A stretch of 64,000 bases of DNA, taken from positions 1 to 64,000 of the forward strand of contig NZ_FOAZ01000020.1 in NCBI RefSeq assembly GCF_900109465.1, in the 5' to 3' direction. The notes below the pieces were generated by a model that searched no databases, was not told where the DNA came from, and saw only the letters and a list, made by a program, of their open reading frames with translations. A program made the position numbers and the translations under genes. Shown piece after piece: positions 49,724 through 58,322 of the stretch. The stretch is from Streptacidiphilus jiangxiensis. Lineage in GTDB: Bacteria > Actinomycetota > Actinomycetes > Streptomycetales > Streptomycetaceae. Each line of letters opens with the position of its first letter. Position 1 is the first letter of the stretch.

Positions 49724-50539
49724 ATGCACACGGGCATGACGGTCGGCGAGTTCTCCCGCGCGACCCATCTGAGCATCAAGACGCTGCGGCACTACCACGA
49801 CGTCGGGCTGCTCGCGCCGGCCGACGTCGACCAGGGCACCGGCTACCGGTACTACTCCCCGGACCAGGTGCCCACCGCGCAGGTGATCGTGCGCCTGCGG
49901 GACTTGGACATGCCGGTGGCGGACGTGAAGGCGGTGCTGTCCGCCGAGGACGTGGGCACCCGCAACGAGCTGATCGCCGCGCATCTCGCCCGGCTGGAGG
50001 ACCGTCTCGCGCAAGCGCAGAGCGCCGTCGAATCCCTGCGCGACCTGCTGGCCCGGCCCGCGCGCGGATCGCACATCGAGTACCGCACCGTCCGTGAGCA
50101 GGCGGCGATCGGGATCCGCGAGGTCGTCGACCGCCAGGACCTCGCGGGCTGGTGGCAGGGGGCGCTGGGCGAGCTGCGCGGCTTCACCACCGCCCGTCGA
50201 CTGCGCCCCACCGGCCCGATGGGCGGTCTCTTCGCGACCGGGCTGGTCGAGGACGAGCGCGGCGAGGCGCTCGTGTTCGTCCCCGTCGACGGCGCCGTGC
50301 GCCCGGTAGGGCGGATCGGCGCCGTGGTGGTGCCGGGGGCGGAACTCGCGGTCGCGGTCCACCGGGGGACCCTGCAGACCATCGACCTCACCTACGGCGA
50401 CCTGGGCACGCATGCGGCCCGCCACGAGATCGGCGTCGACGGCCCGCTGCGCGAGTTCTACCTGCGCGGCCCCCTCGACGTGACCGAGGACGAACTCGTC
50501 ACCGAGGTCGGCTGGCCCATCTTCCGCGCGAACGGCTGA
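49724..50539 (+). CDS. MerR-family regulator with GyrI-like effector domain
   Basis: A 271-aa protein: winged helix at residues 5-70 (VGEFSRATHLSIKTLRHYHD, VGLLAPADVDQGTGYRYYSP), a coiled-coil dimer helix (ELIAAHLARLEDRLAQAQSA) and a GyrI-like small-molecule domain from about residue 120 (QAAIGIREVVDRQDLAGWWQ). This is the BmrR/TipA-like multidrug-sensing layout. ATG 49724 is used; ATG 49736 is also possible. The divergent NTF2-like and ABM genes are the likely targets. Confidence 0.9.
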   Translation: MHTGMTVGEFSRATHLSIKTLRHYHDVGLLAPADVDQGTGYRYYSPDQVPTAQVIVRLRDLDMPVADVKAVLSAEDVGTRNELIAAHLARLEDRLAQAQSAVESLRDLLARPARGSHIEYRTVREQAAIGIREVVDRQDLAGWWQGALGELRGFTTARRLRPTGPMGGLFATGLVEDERGEALVFVPVDGAVRPVGRIGAVVVPGAELAVAVHRGTLQTIDLTYGDLGTHAARHEIGVDGPLREFYLRGPLDVTEDELVTEVGWPIFRANG

Positions 50540-50793
50540 CGGGCCCGTTGACTGGGCGCCGGAGGACACGGCCTCCTCCAGATGCAGGGCCCGGACGGCG
50601 ACCGAGCACAGGGTCCTGACGGCGCCTCTCCGCTCCGGCGCCCCGCTGAACCGCTCGCTGTCGCGCGGCGTATGCCTGGTCGAGGCCGACGACTTTCATT
50701 CGCGTCGGACCTCGACGCGTCCGGCGGTCGCCGTGTGTCCGCTGACCAGCCGCGACACGAAGACTGGGATCACGCCCGGAAGGAAGCCGCGCC

Positions 50794-51075
50794 ATGACCG
50801 TCGACGTGCGAGAGCAGATCAGTTCCGGTGCAGCCGGTACGGACCGGGGGCGGCGACCGGAGAACGGGTGGGCGGCCTTCCTGGTCGTCGTGTCGAGCGT
50901 CGGCCTCGTCGTCCTGACGGCCGGGATGTGGTACGCCTCCTTGCCCTTGCTGGGCTGTGTGGAGCTGATCTTGGTGATCGGGCTGGGCGCGGGCCTCGCC
51001 CGGTTGCGTCGGAAGGACGGCGAGCCAGGACGCTCCTTCTCCTTCTCCCCGCACCTCCGAGATCCTCGGCGGTAG
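50794..51075 (+). CDS. small two-helix membrane protein
   Basis: A 93-aa protein with two hydrophobic segments (AAFLVVVSSVGLVVLTAGMW and LLGCVELILVIGLGAGL) and polar ends. GGAAGGAA precedes the ATG. No family recognised. It is the last gene before the inverted-repeat-bounded WD40 segment; its stop is about 155 bases from the left repeat. Confidence 0.65.
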   Translation: MTVDVREQISSGAAGTDRGRRPENGWAAFLVVVSSVGLVVLTAGMWYASLPLLGCVELILVIGLGAGLARLRRKDGEPGRSFSFSPHLRDPRR

Positions 51076-51229
51076 CCCCGAAAGTCATCCGCGCGGCGGC
51101 CAGGCACGAAGCCCGTTGACCGTCCGGTAGTTCGTAGTCCGCGAACCCCGCCGTGCGGCCGTCGCGTGCGCCGCCGGAGCGGGCTCTGGCGACACGGTCG
51201 TTCGTGGCTCAGCTCCGACCGCCCAGTCC

Positions 51230-51259
51230 GAGCCACTGATGTTTTCTCAGCGATGACCA
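51230..51259. repeat. left inverted repeat bounding the WD40/transposase segment
   Basis: Matches the reverse complement of 52933-52962 at 24 of 30 positions, including the block GTTTTCTC and GCGATG. The stop codon of the WD40 gene (51247-51249) lies inside it. Confidence 0.65.
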
Positions 51260-52278
51260 CTGCCAGTCCGGCTCAGGTTGTCAGTCAGGTTCCGATACGG
51301 AAGACGCGTAATTCTGATGCCTCCGTCCTGGGCCCCCACGGCCAGCACCACGCTTCCGTGTTCGTCGACGACGGCGTCGACCGCGGTCCCATCGCCGAGT
51401 GCGGGGAGCACAGCGCCGGTCAGGGCGTTCCACTGGCGTACGTGGCCGTTGTCGTCTCCGATGATCACGCGCGCCTCGCCGTTGATCACGGCGCACTTCA
51501 GGGCTGTCACACTCGCAAGGTCGTCAGCGAGACGCAGGATCTCACCGCGGCGCTCGCCCGTGCGCGCATCCCAGCGATGGACGGCTGCGCCGGAGTCGCA
51601 GGCGGCGAGCAGCAGCTGGCCGTCCGCGAGTTCCAGGAAGGACAGGTCATTGATGATCTCCTCGCCTGCGGACCAAGGGGCACCAATTTGCTCGCCGGTG
51701 ACTGCGTCCCACAGGCGGACTTGGCCGGTCTCGTCCCCGGAGGCGATGACCGACGTGCCGTCGGACAGGAGCGTCCCGGTGACGGCCCGCACGCCACCCT
51801 CGTGACCCGGAAGCGGTCTGCCCAACTGTCGCGCGCTCGCGGCGTCCCACCGGTAAACAGACCCGTTGTCCGAGCCGCCGATCAGCATCGCGCCACCCCC
51901 GGGCAGGAGGCTCGAAGCCACGGCGTACACGGGGCATTCGGTCATCCCGATACCTGGCGGCAGCAGGCGACCGGTCTCCCCGCACCATCGGAACATGCCG
52001 ATCTCCGTGCCGGCGGCAACGATCAAACGACCGTCACTTCCCTGGACCGCTGCCAGGGACGAGACCCACCAGTTCGCCACGCTGTCGTCGGTCGACCGCC
52101 AGATCAGATCCCCGCTGACAGGGTCCCAGCGGTGAAGGTACGCGCTCTCGCCCTGCCCCGACGAGAACAGGGTGATCTCGCCGGTGGCCTCCGCCCGATT
52201 GATCACGATCGGCCAAACCGGCCCCCGGTGCGCGCCGATGATCCTCACGCCGGCCTCTTCAGCCACTGCTCTGGCCAT
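51247..52278 (-). CDS. WD40-repeat beta-propeller protein
   Basis: A 343-aa protein built of WD40-like blades, each with W(D/N)-x-x-(T/S)G: WDPVSGDLIW, WDAASARQLGRPL, WDAVTGEQIGAPW, WDARTGERRGEIL and WNALTGAVLPAL, plus strands such as GGSDNGSVYRWD and SGDETGQVRLWD. There is no signal peptide, kinase or protease domain. It would be a cytoplasmic interaction platform. It begins at ATG 52278 and ends inside an inverted repeat that pairs with one after the transposase remnant, so it may have travelled with that element. Confidence 0.85.
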   Translation of the reverse strand: MARAVAEEAGVRIIGAHRGPVWPIVINRAEATGEITLFSSGQGESAYLHRWDPVSGDLIWRSTDDSVANWWVSSLAAVQGSDGRLIVAAGTEIGMFRWCGETGRLLPPGIGMTECPVYAVASSLLPGGGAMLIGGSDNGSVYRWDAASARQLGRPLPGHEGGVRAVTGTLLSDGTSVIASGDETGQVRLWDAVTGEQIGAPWSAGEEIINDLSFLELADGQLLLAACDSGAAVHRWDARTGERRGEILRLADDLASVTALKCAVINGEARVIIGDDNGHVRQWNALTGAVLPALGDGTAVDAVVDEHGSVVLAVGAQDGGIRITRLPYRNLTDNLSRTGSGHR

Positions 52279-52416
52279 ATCTGCTCCCCCCTACGACCCA
52301 CCCCGTGCACGAGCAGGCCGAAACGAGCCGGACCTGACTGCGGACGGCCGCGCTGCGCCCGGTAGGACAGGACAGTCTCAGCACAAGATCGTGTCCGCCA
52401 CCCGGAAGGCTTCACG

Positions 52417-52935
52417 TTGGTCAGCTATGTTGCCACGTTCGATGTCCCGCGCCACGTTGTGCATCACCTGTCCCCACTGCTTGCCGCGCACCGGCGCCGC
52501 ATCGGCACTCCGCGCGGCAGTCGGGTGCTGGGCCCGTTCCGGCAGGCCGTAGTTGCACGAGGGCATCGACGTCCTGGCCGACCGGGCACCGACCTGCACG
52601 AGGTTCTGGACGGCTGCCGGCACGACGGCCTGACCCACGTGATCCTGGACGGCACGCTGATCGAGTTCGACCGCGTCCCCGGTGTGTGCGGCGACCTCGG
52701 TGCAGGCATCGGCGTTCTCGTCCCGGTCCGGCGCCCGAGGGGCCGTGCCGAGCAGGCGCTGCACCCGGACACTCGCACCACCAACAACCTGTTCAGGGGC
52801 ATTCGCGCCCTGGGAGAAGGCGCGGCCGCCGAGCTCGAACAGCGCTGACGCACCCTGCAGCACGTCACCCTCAGCCCTGGCGGGATCGGCGACATCGCCC
52901 GAGCCGCCCTCGTCCTCAACCGAGTCTGGACATGA
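52417..52935 (+). pseudogene. IS5/ISL-like transposase with internal deletions
   Basis: The frame begins VSYVATFDVPRHVVHHLSPL, continues RRRIGTPRGSRVLGPFRQAV, then DLHEVLDGCRHDGLTHVILD and GTLIEFDRVPGV, and ends TLSPGGIGDIARAALVLNRV. Streptomyces transposases with this sequence have about 270 residues; here the part between GPFRQAV and DLHEVL and the part after GTLIEFDRV are deleted, and an in-frame TGA at about 52846 splits the end. The right inverted repeat starts at the stop codon. Confidence 0.8.
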
Positions 52936-52962
52936 CCATCGCCGAGAAAACGTCACTGCCTC
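52933..52962. repeat. right inverted repeat bounding the WD40/transposase segment
   Basis: Partner of 51230-51259. It touches the stop codon of the transposase remnant on one side and overlaps the stop codon of manA (52961-52963) on the other. Confidence 0.65.
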
Positions 52963-54181
52963 ACAGGTTCACCGTGGCTTTGTAGATCGTCGCGGCGCCC
53001 CTGGTGCTCGTGGCTTGGATGGACGGGCTGTCGGCGGCTACGAAGCACGATTCACCGGGGGCCAGCGACAGATGCCCGCCTGCCGCGTCGGTCAGTGAGA
53101 CGTGCCCCGCCGTGCACAGCAGGATCTGCGGGGTGTCCGTGGGCAGCACCCGACTGCCCCAGGCTCCGAGGCGGTAGCGGGACAGACGGAATTCGTCGGT
53201 CGGTGCCGGATACCGCTCTTCACCCGGGTGCCCGACCACACGGTGCGGTTGCATCGCCGATGGGTTGCTCGCCCGGAAATCCACGACTCGCAACAGCTCC
53301 GGTACGTCGATGTGCTTCGGCGTGAGCCCGGCGCGCAGCACGTTGTCCGAGTTGGCCATCAGCTCGACTCCCAGGCCGCGGAAGTACGCGTGCGGGACGC
53401 CCGCGCCCAGGTAGACGGCGTCGCCCGGTCGGAGCACGACGTGGTTCAGCAGCAGCGCCGACAGCAGACCGGCGTCGGCCGGGTAATGGTCGGCCGCCAC
53501 CGCGTAGTCGCGCAGCATCACCACCTTCGCGAGGTCTGTCGACTCCGCGGCCAGGCGCAGCAGTGCTGCGCGGGTCGCACCGACGAGTTCGGTGACGGTG
53601 GCGCTGTCGAGGGTGAGGGCCCAACTCAGCGCCTCGCGTAGGGCCTCCGCCTCGGGCTTGGCCCGCAGGACCTCCACGACCGGCCGCAGTCCGGCCACCC
53701 CCAGTTGCTCCAGCAGTGCCGCAGTGTCCAGCGGTGCGCGGAACCCGCACACGCCGGTGAACTCCTCCAGCGCGCACAGCATCTCGGGCTTGTGGTTCGC
53801 GTCCCTGTAGTTCCGCTCCCGCGCCTCCAGCGGTACCCCGGCCGCCTCCTCCGCCGCGTACCCTGCCCGCGCCTGCGTGAGGTCCGGGTGCACCTGCACC
53901 GACAGCGGCTCACCGGCAGCCAGCACCTTGAACAGGAACGGCAGGGCGGGACCGAACCGGGCCACGGTGGCAGCGCCCAGCTCGGCATCCGGGTCGGCCG
54001 CGATCAGCCGGTCCAGGGAGAGCCGACCGTGGCCGCGGTTGACGCCGGACGGCGCACCGGGATGCGCGCCCATCCACAGCTCCGCCTGCGGCTCCCCGCT
54101 CGGCTTCACGCCCAACAGCGCTGGAATCGCGGTTCGCGATCCCCAGCCGTACGGACGGACAGTGTTCATCAAGCGATCCAC
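52961..54181 (-). CDS. manA: mannose-6-phosphate isomerase, class I
   Basis: A 406-aa type I phosphomannose isomerase, converting fructose-6-phosphate and mannose-6-phosphate. Family landmarks: NTVRPYGWGSRTAIPALLG at the start, zinc ligands in LSVQVHPDLTQA (Gln, His) and NHKPEMLCALEEFTGVCGFR (Glu), and the substrate-side YLGAGVPHAYFRGLGVELMA with NSDNVLRAGLTPKHID (His, Arg). The GTG at 54181 (VDRLMNTVRPY) is preferred over ATG 54169 because family members start this way. It lies 74 bases downstream of the lactonase gene and may be read with that operon. Confidence 0.95.
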   Translation of the reverse strand: MDRLMNTVRPYGWGSRTAIPALLGVKPSGEPQAELWMGAHPGAPSGVNRGHGRLSLDRLIAADPDAELGAATVARFGPALPFLFKVLAAGEPLSVQVHPDLTQARAGYAAEEAAGVPLEARERNYRDANHKPEMLCALEEFTGVCGFRAPLDTAALLEQLGVAGLRPVVEVLRAKPEAEALREALSWALTLDSATVTELVGATRAALLRLAAESTDLAKVVMLRDYAVAADHYPADAGLLSALLLNHVVLRPGDAVYLGAGVPHAYFRGLGVELMANSDNVLRAGLTPKHIDVPELLRVVDFRASNPSAMQPHRVVGHPGEERYPAPTDEFRLSRYRLGAWGSRVLPTDTPQILLCTAGHVSLTDAAGGHLSLAPGESCFVAADSPSIQATSTRGAATIYKATVNL

Positions 54182-54255
54182 GGACTTGGTCCTGTTCAAA
54201 GGTGAGCCCGCGGTGCGTGGGCGCGGGCGTCGGTGCCGGAGAGACGGGGTCTGTC

Positions 54256-55164
54256 TCACAGGGTGGGGTGGATCCGGGTGCTGCCCGGCCTGGCTTCTGC
54301 AGTCTGCGTCAGTCGGTACAGGCGTTCGGCGTTGCCGCCGAACACGGCCTCCCGTTCGCCAGGTGTGAGAGGGGCGAGCAGGTCCCGCGTGACCGCGACC
54401 ACGCGGGAGTAGTCGGCGGCGAGGGTGGACACCGGCCAGTCGGATCCGAAGAGCAGGCGGCCCGGACCGAAGGCGTCCAGCGCGACATCGACAAAGGGAC
54501 GCAGGTCAGCCGGTTGCCAGCGGTGCCAGTCCGCCTCGGTCACCAGGCCTGACACCTTCGCCGCTGTGTTCGGCAGGGCCGCGAAGGCGCGCAGGTGGCC
54601 GGCCCACGGGGCGAGTGCCCTCTCCGCGACGGGCGGTTTGCCGAGGTGGTCGAGGACGAAGACAGCGCCTGGAAGGGAGATCGCCGCAGCCGTGGCAGCG
54701 GGCAGTTGCTCGGCGGTGATGACCAGGTCGTAGGCCAGGCCCGCGGCGGCGACGGCTCGCAGGCCGCGTTGCACGTCCGGTCGAAGCAGCCACTCGGGGT
54801 CGGGTTCGCTCTGCACCTGGTGGCGGATGCCGACGAGGTGTTCCCCTCCGGCGCCGGCCCGGAGCGCGGCGAGATTGTCGGCGATGTCGGCGCAGGTGAG
54901 GTCGGTCCAGCCGACCACCCCGGCCACCAGAGGATCGGTGTCCGCGAGGGCGAGGAGCTCGGGAGTCTCCTCGGGTACGCAGACCGTCTGGACCAGAACG
55001 GTGGAGTCGACGCCGGCCGCCCTCGCCTGCGGGCGTAGCTCGTCCAGGTCGAAGTTCCGCCGTAGGGGGGCCAGCGCAGGCCCGCTGATCCAGTCCTGAT
55101 CGCGGACGGTGAGGTCCCAGACGTGGTGGTGCGCATCGACAACGCGCGGAGCCCTGGCGGTCAC
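54256..55164 (-). CDS. L-fuconolactonase-like amidohydrolase
   Basis: A 302-aa TIM-barrel amidohydrolase (COG3618 type): HxH motif in VVDAHHHVWDL at residues 8-18, the metal or catalytic His in LVGIRHQVQSEPD and LDHLGKPP, and the last Asp in LFGSDWPVST. Enzymes of this type open L-fucono-1,4-lactone and related sugar lactones. It is coupled to the mutarotase gene by GTGA. Given the fuconate dehydratase in the same operon, the lactonase step of L-fucose breakdown is the best assignment. Confidence 0.87.
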   Translation of the reverse strand: MTARAPRVVDAHHHVWDLTVRDQDWISGPALAPLRRNFDLDELRPQARAAGVDSTVLVQTVCVPEETPELLALADTDPLVAGVVGWTDLTCADIADNLAALRAGAGGEHLVGIRHQVQSEPDPEWLLRPDVQRGLRAVAAAGLAYDLVITAEQLPAATAAAISLPGAVFVLDHLGKPPVAERALAPWAGHLRAFAALPNTAAKVSGLVTEADWHRWQPADLRPFVDVALDAFGPGRLLFGSDWPVSTLAADYSRVVAVTRDLLAPLTPGEREAVFGGNAERLYRLTQTAEARPGSTRIHPTL

Positions 55165-55472
55165 AGCTGCCACACCACCGGGAGCGGTGCGCCGGCGCCG
55201 TCGGCGGAGTAGTCGTGGACGACGTCCAGAATCTGCGCCATCCGCTCCTGCCAGGCGACGTTGACGGGCAGTTCGTTGAGCTCGGCGATCAGCTTCGGGT
55301 AGTCCTCGACCTCCAGGAGGTGGAAGAGGTCGATGCCGCTGCGCCAGATGGTCCACTCGGTCGCACCGGCGGCCCGGATGGCGGTGACGAGCTCCTCGGG
55401 AACCTCGCGGTGAGCCTGCTCGTAGTCTGTGATCCGGTCGGCCATGACGCGGGTGTGCAGGGCGACTCTCAT
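55161..55472 (-). CDS. L-rhamnose/L-fucose mutarotase family protein
   Basis: A 103-aa RhaM-type mutarotase: VALHTRVMADRITDYEQAHR, then AAGATEWTIWRSGIDLFHLL and DVVHDYSADGAGAPLPVVW. Catalytic His (HREVP) and Tyr (DYEQAH) are present. These enzymes interconvert alpha and beta anomers of 6-deoxyhexoses, supplying the right anomer to the dehydrogenase. Start overlaps the lutC stop by ATGA and the stop overlaps the lactonase start by GTGA. Confidence 0.9.
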   Translation of the reverse strand: MRVALHTRVMADRITDYEQAHREVPEELVTAIRAAGATEWTIWRSGIDLFHLLEVEDYPKLIAELNELPVNVAWQERMAQILDVVHDYSADGAGAPLPVVWQL

Positions 55473-56110
55473 GGGTGCTCCTGGGAAGGGCGGACGATCA
55501 GGACCTCGAGTGTGCGTGGGCCGTGGACGCCTTCGACCCGGTCGAGTTCGATGTCGCTGGTGGCGGAGGGGCCGGAGATGAAGGTGAGCGGGCGCGAAGG
55601 GTCCAGCCGGGCGATGGCGTCGGGCACGTCGCCCACGATCTGGTCGGCTCGCACGACGCACAGGTGGTAGTCGGGGAGCAAGGTGAGCGCGCGGCGACCC
55701 TGTCCGGGGCCGGCGTCGAGCACGAGAGTGCCGGTGACAGCGATGCCCACGGCGCAGGTGGTCAGCACGCCGTCGGCAGCCTCGAGTTCACCGACGTCGA
55801 GGGGCTCTGCACGTCGCCGCCAGGCACCGTCGGGAACGAGGTCCTCGGGGAAGCCGGGCGGGACGACGAGAGCGCGCAGGCTGCGGGCGGCGAGCAGCTC
55901 GGCGATGGTCGCGCGCGCCGTGTCGGCGGTGGCCTCCACCACGCGGGCACGGTAGTCGGCGACGCGCTCGGCGAACAGCGCGGGGGCGTCCACGTCGGCG
56001 TGGCTGCGGTGGTACGCGCGGGGGAGAGGAACATCGTCAGGCGTCTCGTCGGCGGGAACATCGACGAGGGCGTCGCGGATGCGACCGAGGATGGTGTCAC
56101 GGGCCGTCAT
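55469..56110 (-). CDS. lutC: lactate utilisation protein C (LUD domain)
   Basis: A 213-aa LutC: TARDTILGRIRDALVDVPAD, PLPRAYHRSH, then the LUD core DGVLTTCAVGIAVTGTLVLD followed by LLPDYHLCVVRADQIVGDVP and ATSDIELDRVEGVHGPRTLE. LutC is the small subunit of the LutABC L-lactate dehydrogenase, which oxidises L-lactate to pyruvate. It is coupled to lutB and to the mutarotase gene by ATGA overlaps. Confidence 0.95.
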   Translation of the reverse strand: MTARDTILGRIRDALVDVPADETPDDVPLPRAYHRSHADVDAPALFAERVADYRARVVEATADTARATIAELLAARSLRALVVPPGFPEDLVPDGAWRRRAEPLDVGELEAADGVLTTCAVGIAVTGTLVLDAGPGQGRRALTLLPDYHLCVVRADQIVGDVPDAIARLDPSRPLTFISGPSATSDIELDRVEGVHGPRTLEVLIVRPSQEHP

Positions 56111-57585
56111 CGCTGTTCTCCTGACGGGTGCTGCGGTCGGGTGCGCCGCCACCAGGAGCGGAAGGTTTCGCGCGGGGGTGCGGGCGTGTCGCGGGCGTCC
56201 GTCCAGCTGCGCAGGGGCCCCGGGAGGGGGCCGATCACGCCGTTGCGGGCGATCGCCCGTCCGCCGAGCGATGCAGCCTTCTGGGCGGCGGCGAGCCGGC
56301 CGGGCGAGGTGAGGATCGCGGTGGCGGCCTTCATCGCGAGTGCCTCGCCGCTGGGGGTGCGTCGTCTGGCGCGCCTGGCCGCGACGGCTTTGGCGCGCAG
56401 ATGGGTGAGCACCTCGGGGATGTTGATCTGCACCGGGCAGGCGTCGTAGCAGGCGCCACACAAGGTGGAGGCGAAGGGGAGGGTCTCGGCGTGTTCGACG
56501 CCGACCAGTTGCGGGGTCAGGATCGCTCCGATCGGGCCCGGATAGACGGAGCCGTAGGCGTGACCGCCGGTGCGTTCATAGACGGGGCACACGTTCAGGC
56601 AGGCAGAGCAGCGGATGCAGGCGAGGGCCTGGCGGCCGGTGGTGTCGGCGAGGGTGGCGGTCCGGCCGTTGTCGAGCAGGACGAGATGGAAGGTCTGCGG
56701 CCCGTCACCAGGCGTTGTTCCGGTCCAGGTGGAGGTGTAGGGGTTCATCCGCTCGCCGGTGGAGGAGCGCGGCAGCAACTGCAGGAACACCTCCAGGTCC
56801 TGCCACTTGGGCAGGACCTTCTCGATGCCCATCACGGTGATCAGCGTCTCCGGGAGCGTCAGGCACATGCGGCCGTTGCCCTCGGACTCGACGACGCCCA
56901 CGGTTCCGGTCTCCGCGACGGCGAAGTTGGCGCCGGAGATCGCGACCTTCGCCCGCAGGAACTTCTCGCGCAGGTGCAGCCGGGCGGCCGCGGCGAGTGC
57001 GCGCGGTTCGTCCGTCAGGCCTTCCGGTGCGGGCCGTCCCCAGTGGGCCATCTCGTGGACGAAGGTCTCCCTGATCTCGGCCCGGCCCAGGTGGATGGCC
57101 GGGACGAGGATGTGGGAGGGCCGGTCGTCACGCAGCTGGACGATCAGCTCCGCAAGGTCGGTCTCGTAGGCGCGGATGCCCGCCTCGGCCAAGGCCTCGT
57201 TGAGGCCGATCTCCTGCGTGGCCATCGACTTGACCTTCACCACCTCGTCCGAGCCAGTGGCGCGGACGAGTTCGGCGACGATCTCGTTGGCCTCGGCGGC
57301 GTCGGCCGCCCAGTGCACGATCCCGCCCGCCCTGGTGACCGACTCCTCCAACTGCAGGAGGTAGCGGTCCAGGTGCCGCAGTACGCGGCGCTTGGTCGCC
57401 GCGCCTGCCTCCCGCAGCTGTTCCCAGTCGTCCAGCTCGCCCGTGGCCGCGAGGCGCTTGTCGCGGATCGTGGTGGTGGCCTTGCGCAGGTTACGCCGTA
57501 GCTGAGGGTTCGCGAGCGCGGCGCTTGCCGCGCGGGGGAAGGTCGGACTGCCGAGCCAGACCACGTTGGTGCCGGCGTCGCTCAC
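56107..57585 (-). CDS. lutB: lactate utilisation iron-sulfur protein B
   Basis: A 492-aa LutB: N-terminal LUD domain (IVHWAADAAEANEIVAELVR, KVKSMATQEIGLNEALAEAG, VGVVESEGNGRMCLTLPETL) and two 4Fe-4S clusters, CIRCSACLNVCPVYERTGG and CGACYDACPVQINIPE. The GTG start at 57585 overlaps the lutA stop (GTGA). A longer open frame continues upstream through lutA but in the wrong frame for it and without family sequence. LutB is the central electron-transfer subunit. Confidence 0.95.
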   Translation of the reverse strand: MSDAGTNVVWLGSPTFPRAASAALANPQLRRNLRKATTTIRDKRLAATGELDDWEQLREAGAATKRRVLRHLDRYLLQLEESVTRAGGIVHWAADAAEANEIVAELVRATGSDEVVKVKSMATQEIGLNEALAEAGIRAYETDLAELIVQLRDDRPSHILVPAIHLGRAEIRETFVHEMAHWGRPAPEGLTDEPRALAAAARLHLREKFLRAKVAISGANFAVAETGTVGVVESEGNGRMCLTLPETLITVMGIEKVLPKWQDLEVFLQLLPRSSTGERMNPYTSTWTGTTPGDGPQTFHLVLLDNGRTATLADTTGRQALACIRCSACLNVCPVYERTGGHAYGSVYPGPIGAILTPQLVGVEHAETLPFASTLCGACYDACPVQINIPEVLTHLRAKAVAARRARRRTPSGEALAMKAATAILTSPGRLAAAQKAASLGGRAIARNGVIGPLPGPLRSWTDARDTPAPPRETFRSWWRRTRPQHPSGEQR

Positions 57586-58322
57586 CGTGCGTCTCCTTCG
57601 GTCGAGGCGAGGATCTCGGCCAGGTGCAGCGTGCCGATGCCGGTCTGCAGGCGGGACATTCCTCCGCCGATGTGCAGCAGGCAGGAGTTGTCTGCCGCGC
57701 AGAGCACGTCCGCGCCTGTGGCGGCGACGTTGCGGATCTTGTCGCCGAGCATGGCCGTGGAGGTTGCGGCGTTCTTGAGCGCGAAGGTGCCACCGAAGCC
57801 ACAGCAGGAGTCGGCCGCGGGCAGCTCGACCAGGTCGATACCCCGAACGGCGCGCAGGAGCCTCACGGGTTTGTCGCCCAGGCGCAGGCCGCGCAGTGAG
57901 TGGCAGGTCGGATGGTAGGTGACCCGGTGCGGGAAGTAGGCGCCCACGTCGGTGACCCCGAGCACGTCCACGAGGAGCTCCGCGAACTCGTGCACGCGCG
58001 GTGCCACGGCGGCGACCTGTCGGCCTAGTGCGGCCTCGCCCGACTCCTCGGCCAGGACGGCGTGATGCTCGCGGACCATGCCGGCGCACGAGGCTGACGG
58101 GGTCACGATCGCGTCGTAGCCGGCGAAGACTTCGGTGAAGTTGCGCACCAGGGGGGTGGCTTCGGGTCGGTAGCCGGTGTTGAAGTGCATCTGGCCGCAG
58201 CACGTCTGCCCGAGGGGGAACTCCACCTGGTGGCCGAGCCGCTCCAGCACCGTGACCACGGCCTTGCCGGTCTCGGGGAACATCGTGTCGTTGAAGCAGG
58301 TGATGAACAGGGCGATACGCAT
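57582..58322 (-). CDS. lutA: lactate utilisation protein A (CCG-domain)
   Basis: A 246-aa LutA with two cysteine-rich CCG domains: QTCCGQMHFNTGYRPEA and DSCCGFGGTFALKNAATS, each preceded by conserved Cys (LFITCFNDTMFP, TYHPTCHSLRGL). It binds an iron-sulfur cluster and is a subunit of LutABC. Its ATG overlaps the stop of the aldo/keto reductase gene by one base (TGATG). It is placed between sugar-dehydrogenase and mutarotase genes, which ties lactate oxidation to the sugar pathway. Confidence 0.95.
   Translation of the reverse strand: MRIALFITCFNDTMFPETGKAVVTVLERLGHQVEFPLGQTCCGQMHFNTGYRPEATPLVRNFTEVFAGYDAIVTPSASCAGMVREHHAVLAEESGEAALGRQVAAVAPRVHEFAELLVDVLGVTDVGAYFPHRVTYHPTCHSLRGLRLGDKPVRLLRAVRGIDLVELPAADSCCGFGGTFALKNAATSTAMLGDKIRNVAATGADVLCAADNSCLLHIGGGMSRLQTGIGTLHLAEILASTEGDAR

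Noticed and set aside
35569-50539. A polyketide or type II aromatic biosynthetic cluster, suggested by SnoaL-like, ABM and cupin genes
   Set aside because: There is no ketosynthase, acyl carrier protein, terpene synthase or peptide synthetase in the window. The small enzymes are each paired with their own regulator, which fits detoxification modules better.
50582-50760. Minus-strand piece beginning MKVVGLDQAYAARQRAVQRG as a gene start
   Set aside because: The frame has no ribosome binding site, becomes low-complexity Arg/Gly after 20 residues and overlaps the merR gene end. No homology recognised.
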